A stretch of 46,969 nucleotides of DNA from an uncultured Prevotellaceae bacterium. Its GTDB lineage: Bacteria > Bacteroidota > Bacteroidia > Bacteroidales > Bacteroidaceae. The notes beneath the pieces were generated by a model. The model saw only the letters and a list, made by a program, of their open reading frames with translations. It was not told where the DNA came from and ran no database searches. The stretch lies in assembly GCA_900316445.1 (NCBI GenBank), contig ONCZ01000024.1, positions 1 through 46,969 of the forward strand, in the 5' to 3' direction. Of this stretch, positions 40,599-46,894 are shown piece after piece; the stretch's first letter is position 1, and each line of letters opens with the position of its first letter. The position numbers and the translations under genes are program-made.

Positions 40599-40671
40599 CG
40601 CGGAGTGGAGCAGTTGGTAGCTCGCCAGGCTCATAACCTGGAGGTCGCACGTTCGAATCCTGCCTCCGCAA
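40599..40671 (+). tRNA. Initiator tRNA-fMet (anticodon CAT)
   Basis: Acceptor CGCGGAG against CTCCGCA leaves the C1-A72 mismatch that marks initiator tRNAs. Anticodon loop CTCATAA, T loop TTCGAAT. The anticodon stem is CCAGG/CCTGG, so the usual three G-C pairs before the loop are reduced to two plus an A-U pair (29-41). CCA is not encoded. Confidence 0.93.
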
Positions 40672-40680
40672 CACAGCAAG

Positions 40681-40715
40681 AAGCGCAACCCCGAAGGGCT
40701 GCGCTTTTCTCGTTT
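40681..40715 (+). terminator. Terminator after the initiator tRNA
   Basis: AAGCGCA (40681-40687) and TGCGCTT (40700-40706) with a CCC/GGG inner stem, followed by TTTTCTCGTTTTT, which reaches the stop codon of the converging M48 gene. Confidence 0.8.
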
Positions 40716-41720
40716 TTAGAACTGCTCTAAGATGCGGATTCTTTCTTCCGTGCTCGGATGGGTGGCGAAGAGTCCGCTCAGAAATTGCATTAGTCCGTGG
40801 GCCATCTGCTTCGGATGGATGATGTACATCTGAGCGATGTCATCGCGTTCAACGTCTCCGAGGCCAGGATTGTTTGAAATCTTTCGCAAGGCTGAGGCCA
40901 GTGCCAACGGATTGCCACAGAGTTCAGCGCCTCCGGCATCGGCCATATATTCACGCTTGCGGGAGATGGCAAATCGTGTGAGCATCACGAAGAGATAGGC
41001 GATGCCGGCACAGATGGCTCCGATAATCATAATGGCCATCGTGGAAAGACCGTTGCCCCTCTCATTACGGTTGTTGCTGCTGAAACCGCCGAACCACATA
41101 CGGTTGTAGATCATCCTGACCACCAGCGTCAGCACGGTGGAGATGATGCCTACGAAGATGATGCTGGTGATGAGCAGGCGGGTATCGCGGTTACGGATAT
41201 GCGTCAGTTCGTGGCCGATCACGCCTGCCAGTTCCTCATCGTTCAGTCGGTCTAAGAGCCCCGTAGTGACCGTGACGGTGTATGAGTTCTTGTCGATGCC
41301 ACTGGCGAATGCGTTCAGCTGCGGATCGTCGACGACGTTCACCTTCGGCATGTCCATCCCGCAAGCCATGCACAGGTTCTCCACGATGTTATACACCCTC
41401 GGGTTCTCCCTGCGCATCAGCGGCTGGGCACCCACGGCCTTCTGGATCATCTTCGTGTTGCTGAAGTAGGCGATGACAAACCAGATGGCTACACCGCCGA
41501 TCACGAAGGGTGCGACCTTGGAAAAAGTCCAGTTGACGGAATCTGAATCCAGCTGATTGACGAAGTAACCAGCCTGATCGTAATAGCCCGTGCTGAAATA
41601 GTTGATGATGGCGAGGAATATCCAGATCATTCCCAGCAGGATCACCGGGAAGGCTAAGAGCAGCAGCGTGCTCTTCATGTTGTTGCTTTTGATCTGGCTC
41701 TGTATGCCTACGTATCTCAT
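40716..41720 (-). CDS. M48-family membrane metallopeptidase (HtpX-like)
   Basis: 334 residues from ATG 41720 (MRYVGIQSQIKSNN); an in-frame TTG at 41726 is also possible. Two N-terminal membrane helices (LLLLAFPVILLGMIWIFLAIIN; VAPFVIGGVAIWFVIAYF) precede the zinc site GHELTHIRNRD (HExxH). Two further helices (IISTVLTLVVRMIY; STMAIMIIGAICAGIAYLFVML) and the third ligand motif SRKREYMADAGG follow. HtpX-type proteases degrade damaged inner-membrane proteins. The stop codon of the lemA gene lies 6 nt upstream of the start, a conserved Bacteroidetes pair; LemA is thought to work with the protease. No stress-type promoter is evident. Confidence 0.92.
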   Translation of the reverse strand: MRYVGIQSQIKSNNMKSTLLLLAFPVILLGMIWIFLAIINYFSTGYYDQAGYFVNQLDSDSVNWTFSKVAPFVIGGVAIWFVIAYFSNTKMIQKAVGAQPLMRRENPRVYNIVENLCMACGMDMPKVNVVDDPQLNAFASGIDKNSYTVTVTTGLLDRLNDEELAGVIGHELTHIRNRDTRLLITSIIFVGIISTVLTLVVRMIYNRMWFGGFSSNNRNERGNGLSTMAIMIIGAICAGIAYLFVMLTRFAISRKREYMADAGGAELCGNPLALASALRKISNNPGLGDVERDDIAQMYIIHPKQMAHGLMQFLSGLFATHPSTEERIRILEQF

Positions 41721-41726
41721 CCGCAA

Positions 41727-42287
41727 TTAGAATTTGATCTCCGGTGCCTTCTCGATGGTCGCACGGTCTTCCTGTGGAATCTCGAACATCGGCTCCTTGT
41801 GGAATCCGAACATATTGGCAAAAATGTTCGACGGGAAGGTCTGCACGGCATTGTTCAGCTCACGGGTAGCGGTGTTGAAGTAACGGCGTGTGGCGGCAAT
41901 CTTGTTCTCAATGTCTGAGATCTCTTCCTGCAACTGGAGGAAGTTCTGGTTGGCCTTCAGCTCTGGATAGGCCTCTACGGAAACTTTCAGACCTGCAAGG
42001 GCACTCGAGAGGGCGTTCTCAGCCTGTATCTTGTCGTTGATGCCTGTGGCGCTCATAGCGGCGGCGCGAGCCTGAGTGACACGCTCCAGCAGCTCCTTTT
42101 CGTGCTGGGCATACCCCTTCACGGTGGCCACTAACTGCGGAATGAGGTCGTGACGCTGCTTCAGCTGTACGTCGATGTTGGCGAAGGCGTTCTCACGATT
42201 GTTACGTAACTTCACGAGGTTGTTGTAGATGCTGACGCCCCATACTACGAGGAGCACAACCACTACGAGGATGATAATCAGTGTCAT
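41727..42287 (-). CDS. LemA-family protein
   Basis: 186 residues. One N-terminal membrane helix (TLIIILVVVVLLVVWGVSIY) is followed by a helical bundle with the family hallmarks NNLVKLRNNRENAFANIDVQLKQRHDLIPQLVATVKGYA, ALAGLKVSVEAYPELKANQNFLQLQEEISDIENKIAATRRYFN and NTFPSNIFANMFGF-type end (QTFPSNIFANMFGFHKEPMFE). The molecular role is not established. The protein is probably anchored in the inner membrane. It is the first gene of an operon with the M48 protease, from a -7 box at 42324. Confidence 0.94.
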   Translation of the reverse strand: MTLIIILVVVVLLVVWGVSIYNNLVKLRNNRENAFANIDVQLKQRHDLIPQLVATVKGYAQHEKELLERVTQARAAAMSATGINDKIQAENALSSALAGLKVSVEAYPELKANQNFLQLQEEISDIENKIAATRRYFNTATRELNNAVQTFPSNIFANMFGFHKEPMFEIPQEDRATIEKAPEIKF

Positions 42288-42323
42288 AGTCGAATGATGT
42301 TTAAATGTTTATGAATTTGATGG

Positions 42324-42331
42324 CAAAGGTA
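42324..42331 (-). promoter_or_regulatory. -7 promoter element of the lemA-M48 operon
   Basis: TACCTTTG on the minus strand, about 37 nt from the lemA ATG. No clear -33 box. Confidence 0.65.
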
Positions 42332-42441
42332 AATCAAAAGTTGTAAAGTCGTATATTTTTTAAGATTAATTACAAAATTAAATCCAGTCGCCAGACATTT
42401 GTCTTGACAACCGGACTTCTATAGTTCTGAAAATAGAATGC

Positions 42442-42885
42442 TTACTTCATCAACGTCATAACCTTCTTGTAGTACCTGTTGGTCGCGCGGACACTGTACT
42501 TCACGCCTCCATTCCAGGAGCGGATAGCCTTCTCGATGCTATTCTCGCGGTTATAGTACGATTGAATTAACAGGAACATCTCCTTCGACTTCGCGACGCT
42601 GTAGCGGTCGTCCATCGTGTAACGCTTCTTACTCTTCTGCTTTTTGAGAATCTCGTTGCAATCCTTCACAAGAATCGGAGTAATCTGCATGGCGCCTACC
42701 GAGTTTCCACTCACGGCTCTGGGATTTCCTTCGCTTTCTACTTGAATAATCGCATCCATTACTGGATTCCAGTTGATACCTGATGTCTTTGCGCTCTTGG
42801 CCGAGTTGGTTCCTGCCGAAGCAGTCATCGCGAGCAGCACGAGAGCCATCAGGCTCACACTTACTTTCTTACTCATTTGAATCAT
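42442..42885 (-). CDS. Small lytic transglycosylase (SLT domain)
   Basis: 147 residues. The signal peptide SVSLMALVLLAMTASA is followed by a minimal goose-lysozyme/SLT fold. AIIQVESEGNPRAVS carries the catalytic Glu, SVGAMQITPILVKDCNEIL is the conserved GxMQ strand, LLIQSYYNRENSIEKAIRSWNGG supplies the AxxAYNxG-like motif, and NRYYKKVMTLM follows. Such enzymes cut the peptidoglycan glycan chain, leaving 1,6-anhydro ends. The start may be the ATG at 42885 or the one at 42876. An unusually long 5' leader of about 125 nt separates it from its promoter at 43011-43042. Confidence 0.82.
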   Translation of the reverse strand: MIQMSKKVSVSLMALVLLAMTASAGTNSAKSAKTSGINWNPVMDAIIQVESEGNPRAVSGNSVGAMQITPILVKDCNEILKKQKSKKRYTMDDRYSVAKSKEMFLLIQSYYNRENSIEKAIRSWNGGVKYSVRATNRYYKKVMTLMK

Positions 42886-43010
42886 ATTCTCTATACTTTA
42901 GACGGCGCTCATCACGAGGGCCGTGTTATCCTTTAGAATTTCTCAACAAAAATGCGACGTCACGTCGTCTTTGTGCCCGAAGATATGGGCGATTTCTCTC
43001 AAATCCGCTG

Positions 43011-43042
43011 CAAAAGTACAAAGAATCAGGCAGTTAGCCAAA
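43011..43042 (-). promoter_or_regulatory. Promoter of the lytic transglycosylase gene
   Basis: -7 TACTTTTG (43011-43018) and -33 TTTG (43039-43042) on the minus strand with 20 nt between. The leader it creates contains a CGACG/CGTCG hairpin at 42955-42970. Confidence 0.75.
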
Positions 43043-43113
43043 TTTTTTAGGCTTTTTTATGAAAATCGTGTGCGTACACTGATTTATGTCAAGAGTGGCA
43101 AAAGTGTGTTTTT

Positions 43114-45843
43114 CTAATCCAAATCCACCACCGTGATGCCTGCGCCGCCGAACTGCACGTGCTCATCGCGGTAGTGTGTGACGTTGGGAATGGTGCCCAG
43201 GTATTGGCGTATCAATTGGCGTAGAACACCGGTTCCCGTACCGTGCAGGATTCTCACGCGAGGCATGCCTACGAGGATGGCATCGTCGATGAAATAGGTG
43301 ACGGCGTTGATGGCCTCGTCGCCTCTCATACCGCGCACGTCGAGGTCTTGTCTGAAGTTCAGTTTACGGTTGTCTATCACCTCGCGGGTGTCCTTCGATA
43401 CCATCCCGTACGAGCCTGCGATATTGTTGTTGCGCTCCTCGGTCTTCGAGAGGGTAGTGGCGGGCTTCTCGGCACGTTCCAGACGGTCGGCACGCATCTT
43501 CGTACGCATGCCGCCGAAGATGACCACCGCCTGACTGCCGTTGATGCTTTCGATCTCGCCGATGGAGGTGAGGCCTTTGATGCGCACGGTGTCGCCGGGT
43601 TTCAGTTGAGAGTTGGCAGTTGACAGTTGAGAATTTGCAACCGCCGAAGTATTCTCATTCCTCGTTCCTCCTTCCTCTTTCCTCGCAAGCTTCTCCGCCT
43701 TCCGTTTCTCCTTGCGCTCCTTGCGCTCCTGGATCTGACGGATTTTTCGAGCGATGGCCTCGTCATTGTCGCGTGTGTCGATGGTATCGAGTTCTTCCTT
43801 GAAGGTGTTCAGTTCCTCGCGGGCCAGTCGCGTGCGTTCCTTTTCTGCCTGCGCCTCGCGGATTTCGCGGATGGCGTTCTCTATCTTCTTGTTGCTCTCG
43901 CGCAGCAGCTCTTCGGCCTGTTCCTTCGCTTTGCGCAGTATCTCTTTGCGCTGGCGCTCTATCTCGTTCAGCTCGTCTTCGTAGCGGTTGATCTTGCTCT
44001 CCAGCGACTTCTCGTGCTGGTGGATGGTCTGCCTTTTGCCCTCCCAATAGCGCTTGTCGCGCACGATGTCCTGCAGATACTTGTCGCTCTGGATATACTC
44101 TGAGCCCACGATGTCGCTCGCGTCCTTGATTACCTCTTCTGGGATGCCCGTCTTGCGTGCGATCTCGATGGCGAACGAGGATCCCGGCTGTCCGATGGCC
44201 AGCTGGAACAGCGCCTGCATCTCATGGCGGTCGTAGAGCATCGCGCCGTTTACCACTCCGGGATGTCCCTCGGCAAACTGCTTCAGGTTCTGATAGTGGG
44301 TGGTGATCACGCCGAAGGTCTCGCGCTGCCAGAACTGCTTCAGCATGGCTTCTGCGATAGCGCCTCCGATGGTGGGCTCCGTGCCGCTGCCGAACTCGTC
44401 TATTAATAATAATGTACGTGCGTTGGCCTGCTTCATCATCTGCTTCATGTTCATCAGATGGCTCGAATAGGTCGAGAGGTCGTTCTCGATGCTCTGCTCG
44501 TCGCCGATGTCGATCATGATGTGCTCGAAGATGCCAGCCGTCGAGCGGTCGCCGATGGGGATGGGGAGTCCGCACTGGAGCATATACTGCAGCAGTCCGA
44601 CGGTCTTCAGGCATACCGATTTTCCGCCGGCATTGGGCCCGCTGATGATCAGCAGCCTCCCTTCTTTCGAGGGTACGGGGGTGCGTGGGCGCGTGGGCGC
44701 GAGATTACTATCTGCCGCTGAGGTATTCTCGTACCCCCGTACCCCCGTACCTTCGTACCCCCGAAGTGTAATCTCCAGCGGCACCACCTTCTTCCCCTGC
44801 TTCTCCAGCGAGAGTTGCAGCAGCGGGTGAATGGCGTGTATCCAGTCGATGTGCGGCTTGTCTTCCACCGCTGGCTCGAAGGCCTTCGTCAGCTCTGCCC
44901 AGTGCGCTTTTGCCTGAATGAGGTCGATGGTGGCCAGGAACTGATAGGAGTCGAGTATTTCTTTCACGTGGGGGCGCACCTCGTCAGTGAACACCGTCAG
45001 GATGCGGATGATCTCTCGTCGCTCCTCGGCCTCCAGCTGCCGCACCTTGTTGTTCGCCTCTACCACTTCGGTAGGCTCGATGAACACCGTCTTGCCAGTG
45101 GCCGACTCGTCGTGAACGATGCCGTTGATTCGGCGTTTCACCTGTGGGGCCACGGGGATTACCAGTCGCCCATCGCGCATCGCCGGAGCTGCATCCTTGT
45201 CCACAAGGCCGTCTTTCTGCGCGGCGTGCAGTATCGTATATAAGGTGCGCGAGATGCTGCCCTGGGTCTTTTCCAGTTCGTGTCGGATGCCCGCCAGCGT
45301 CATCGAGGCCGAGTCCTTGATTTTCCCGAACTTGTCGAGGATGGAGTCGATGCGTCGTATCACGGCAGGGAAGGTCACGACGCCCTCCGTCAGCCTTTGC
45401 AGGGCAGGGTAGGGGTATTCGGGGGTGCGGGGGAGCGTGGGCGCGGTGGTGCGAGAAATGTCTGAGGCAGGAGTATTCTCGTACCCCCGTACCTCCGTAC
45501 CCTCGTACCCCCGACTAAGATAGCTGACAATATCAGCTATCGTTTGCAGCGACCGCCTCAAGTCCCACACCTCGTCTTCTTCCAGGTGGGTGTTCTCCAA
45601 CCGGATGCGGGTGACGGCCTCGCGGACGTCGAAGAAGAACTGCATCGGGAAGTCGTCCTTCTCCTCCTTCAGTCGCCGGAACTCACGCACCTGGCTGAGC
45701 CATTCGTTGATTTCACGACAATCTGTGGAGAAGGCTATTTCGTCTACCTTCTCCTTACCCAACGTGCTGAGGCAACGCTCCTTCAACAGCCGCCGGATTT
45801 CGTCGAAACCAAGCTTGTGCTCGAAGTTGTTCGGATAAATCAC
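43114..45843 (-). CDS. mutS2: MutS2 with three repeat-encoded insertions
   Basis: About 909 residues from the GTG at 45843 (VIYPNNFEHKLGF, the family start); the ATG at 45858 lies inside the -7 box. Order: N-terminal lever/clamp; ATPase with Walker A SGPNAGGKS (about residue 400), LLLIDEFGSGTEP and ITTHYQNLK; a long coiled coil (KRQTIHQHEKSLESKINRYEDELNEIERQ); and a C-terminal Smr domain (LDVRGMRGDEA, HGTGTGVLR). MutS2 acts on branched DNA and, in Bacillus, on collided ribosomes. Insertions at about 109-147, 359-391 and 719-747 are encoded by composite repeats and keep frame. The second sits directly before the Walker A strand. Confidence 0.93.
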   Translation of the reverse strand: MIYPNNFEHKLGFDEIRRLLKERCLSTLGKEKVDEIAFSTDCREINEWLSQVREFRRLKEEKDDFPMQFFFDVREAVTRIRLENTHLEEDEVWDLRRSLQTIADIVSYLSRGYEGTEVRGYENTPASDISRTTAPTLPRTPEYPYPALQRLTEGVVTFPAVIRRIDSILDKFGKIKDSASMTLAGIRHELEKTQGSISRTLYTILHAAQKDGLVDKDAAPAMRDGRLVIPVAPQVKRRINGIVHDESATGKTVFIEPTEVVEANNKVRQLEAEERREIIRILTVFTDEVRPHVKEILDSYQFLATIDLIQAKAHWAELTKAFEPAVEDKPHIDWIHAIHPLLQLSLEKQGKKVVPLEITLRGYEGTGVRGYENTSAADSNLAPTRPRTPVPSKEGRLLIISGPNAGGKSVCLKTVGLLQYMLQCGLPIPIGDRSTAGIFEHIMIDIGDEQSIENDLSTYSSHLMNMKQMMKQANARTLLLIDEFGSGTEPTIGGAIAEAMLKQFWQRETFGVITTHYQNLKQFAEGHPGVVNGAMLYDRHEMQALFQLAIGQPGSSFAIEIARKTGIPEEVIKDASDIVGSEYIQSDKYLQDIVRDKRYWEGKRQTIHQHEKSLESKINRYEDELNEIERQRKEILRKAKEQAEELLRESNKKIENAIREIREAQAEKERTRLAREELNTFKEELDTIDTRDNDEAIARKIRQIQERKERKEKRKAEKLARKEEGGTRNENTSAVANSQLSTANSQLKPGDTVRIKGLTSIGEIESINGSQAVVIFGGMRTKMRADRLERAEKPATTLSKTEERNNNIAGSYGMVSKDTREVIDNRKLNFRQDLDVRGMRGDEAINAVTYFIDDAILVGMPRVRILHGTGTGVLRQLIRQYLGTIPNVTHYRDEHVQFGGAGITVVDLD
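43604..43688. repeat. In-frame composite element 3 in mutS2
   Basis: GTTGAGA, GTTGGCA, GTTGACA, GTTGAGA units (43605-43632), core GAGAATTTGC...GTATTCTC (43629-43656, 28 nt), then ATTCCTC / GTTCCTC / CTTCCTC / TTTCCTC units. The two arrays belong to different families. Translated as EEGGTRNEN...NSQLSTANSQL. Confidence 0.9.
44672..44768. repeat. In-frame composite element 2 in mutS2
   Basis: GGGTACGGGGGTGCG and GTGGGCGC units, core GAGATTACTATCTG...GGTATTCTC (44701-44730, 30 nt), then CGTACCCC / CGTACCCC / CGTACCTT / CGTACCCC octads. Translated as RGYEGTGVRGYEN and a Pro/Arg-rich stretch. Confidence 0.9.
45405..45518. repeat. In-frame composite element 1 in mutS2
   Basis: GGGTATTCGGGGGTGCGG units, core GAGAAATGTCTGAGG...GTATTCTC (45453-45480, 28 nt), then CGTACCCC / CGTACCTC / CGTACCCT / CGTACCCC octads. 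Same plan as element 2 and the capA copy. Confidence 0.9.
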
Positions 45844-45847
45844 GCTG

Positions 45848-45855
45848 CAAAGGTA
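45848..45855 (-). promoter_or_regulatory. -7 promoter element of mutS2
   Basis: TACCTTTG on the minus strand only 5 nt from the GTG start, so the message may be leaderless. Confidence 0.7.
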
Positions 45856-45939
45856 CAAAGAAAATGAACATAAACCATTGAAGATGGCACATTATTATTG
45901 TTGTTTAGGTTAAAAAATATTAATTGCCGTCAGTTTTTC

Positions 45940-45962
45940 ATCTTCAATGCTCAATGTTCGAT
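45940..45962. repeat. TTCAATG heptads before the tRNA-Ser promoter
   Basis: CTTCAATG, CTCAATG, TTCGATGG units end 10 nt before the -7 box at 45973. Confidence 0.65.
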
Positions 45963-45972
45963 GGAAAAATAG

Positions 45973-45980
45973 TACCTTTG
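45973..45980 (+). promoter_or_regulatory. -7 promoter element of the tRNA-Ser gene
   Basis: TACCTTTG, 27 nt upstream of the tRNA, with the heptad array in place of a -33 box. Confidence 0.72.
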
Positions 45981-46007
45981 CACCCGCTTTCGAGACATCA
46001 GAGCACT

Positions 46008-46092
46008 GGAGAGATGGTAGAGTGGTCGATTACAGTAGTCTTGAAAACTACCGTACCGAGAGGTACCGGGGGTTCGAATCCCTCTCTCTCCG
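46008..46092 (+). tRNA. tRNA-Ser (anticodon TGA)
   Basis: Acceptor GGAGAGA/TCTCTCC, anticodon stem GTAGT/ACTAC with loop CTTGAAA (anticodon TGA), long class II variable arm GTACCGAGAGGTAC and T loop TTCGAAT. Discriminator G, CCA not encoded. Confidence 0.94.
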
Positions 46093-46147
46093 CAAAGAGC
46101 TTTTTTTTGTTTTCTTACTACTTTTTTATAAAAAAGTAGAAGAAAAA

Positions 46148-46179
46148 TTTGGCAGAGTGACTAAATTTAGTTACTTTTG
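46148..46179 (+). promoter_or_regulatory. Promoter of the HicB-like gene
   Basis: -33 TTTG (46148-46151) and -7 TACTTTTG (46172-46179) with 20 nt between. A 12-codon frame (MNKKEKYGIFEV) starts at 46185, about where the transcript would begin, and overlaps the HicB start. Confidence 0.78.
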
Positions 46180-46203
46180 CAGCGATGAATAAGAAAGAGA
46201 AAT

Positions 46204-46545
46204 ATGGGATATTTGAAGTATAAAGGATACACAGGAAGTGTAGAGTATAGCGAAGATGACAAGTGCCTTTTTGGAAAGGTGCAGGGAATGTCTAAGGATA
46301 GCATTACGTATGAGGGTTCAACTGTAGAGGAATTGACAGCGGATTTTGAAGGAGCAGTTGATGACTATCTGGCTTTGTGCAAAGAAAAAGGTATAGAGCC
46401 GAGAAAGCCTTATACTGGTGTTCTCAATGTCCGTCTGACTCCAGAGATTCATAGCGGCGTTGCTATTGCAGCTCAAAACGCTGGCATAACTATCAATGCA
46501 TTCATTAAGAATGCCGTTGCAAAGGCATTGGGAATCGTTCTTTGA
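46204..46545 (+). CDS. HicB-family antitoxin-like protein
   Basis: 113 residues. The N-terminal half has the RNase H-like HicB fold (LKYKGYTGSVEYSEDDKCLFGKVQGM, SITYEGSTVEELTADFEGAVDDYLALC). The C-terminal half (VRLTPEIHSGVAIAAQNAGITINAFIKNAVAKAL) is a ribbon-helix-helix DNA-binding domain. HicB proteins neutralise the HicA mRNA interferase and repress their own operon. No hicA-type frame lies in the 110 nt upstream or downstream before the terminator, so this is a solitary HicB, perhaps a plain regulator. It has a full promoter and a terminator hairpin. Confidence 0.87.
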   Translation: MGYLKYKGYTGSVEYSEDDKCLFGKVQGMSKDSITYEGSTVEELTADFEGAVDDYLALCKEKGIEPRKPYTGVLNVRLTPEIHSGVAIAAQNAGITINAFIKNAVAKALGIVL

Positions 46546-46568
46546 AATACACTCTCCGCAAACGAAAA

Positions 46569-46594
46569 AGAGCTTAGCAATCACGCTAAGCTCT
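46569..46594. terminator. Terminator after the HicB-like gene
   Basis: AGAGCTTAGC and GCTAAGCTCT are perfect inverses around AATCAC. The T run is better on the minus strand (TTTTT), so it may serve both directions. Confidence 0.8.
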
Positions 46595-46622
46595 CTTTGT
46601 TAGAATACAATCGGTTCGTTTC

Positions 46623-46739
46623 TCAGAATGCTATCGGGCCGTGACCCAGGCAACTCGTTGTGCCGATGGCCGTGAGGAAGGCCGTGAGCGCGGCTACTAA
46701 TACCTTCACCGCTAACTCAATTACTTTTTGCTTTTTCAT
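46623..46739 (-). CDS. Smalltalk-type mini lipoprotein
   Basis: 38 residues: MKKQKVIELAVKVLVAALTA, then FLTAIGTTSC and LGHGPIAF. One hydrophobic segment ends in a lipobox-like TTSC, as in the smalltalk protein family of Bacteroides and Prevotella (recognised from memory). These usually stand next to an HU-like DNA-binding gene and an amidase; neither is visible here, although the window ends 230 nt upstream. The function is unknown. Confidence 0.72.
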   Translation of the reverse strand: MKKQKVIELAVKVLVAALTAFLTAIGTTSCLGHGPIAF

Positions 46740-46776
46740 AATTCATCGTTTATTTCTGCGACTTGAGTATTTGTTT

Positions 46777-46876
46777 CTCCCCCGAAGTTAGGGGGAACCA
46801 GAGGGGGTCTGAACAAGCGTACCTTTTCCCGCGTTCAGACCACCCCTAACCCCTCCTGACTCAGGAGGGGAACAGG
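46777..46876. repeat. Two palindromic repeats head to head (copies E and F)
   Basis: Copy E (46777-46813): CCCCCGAAGTTAGGGGG then GGGGGTCTGAAC. Copy F (46832-46874): GTTCAGACCACCCC then CCCCTCCTGACTCAGGAGGGG. They face each other across about 20 nt. No gene overlaps them. Confidence 0.85.
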
Positions 46877-46894
46877 GCAGACGCTCAATAATTA

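Noticed and set aside
43604-45518. mutS2 broken by insertions
   Set aside because: All three insertions leave the frame intact and every catalytic and Smr motif is present, so it is kept as a full gene.
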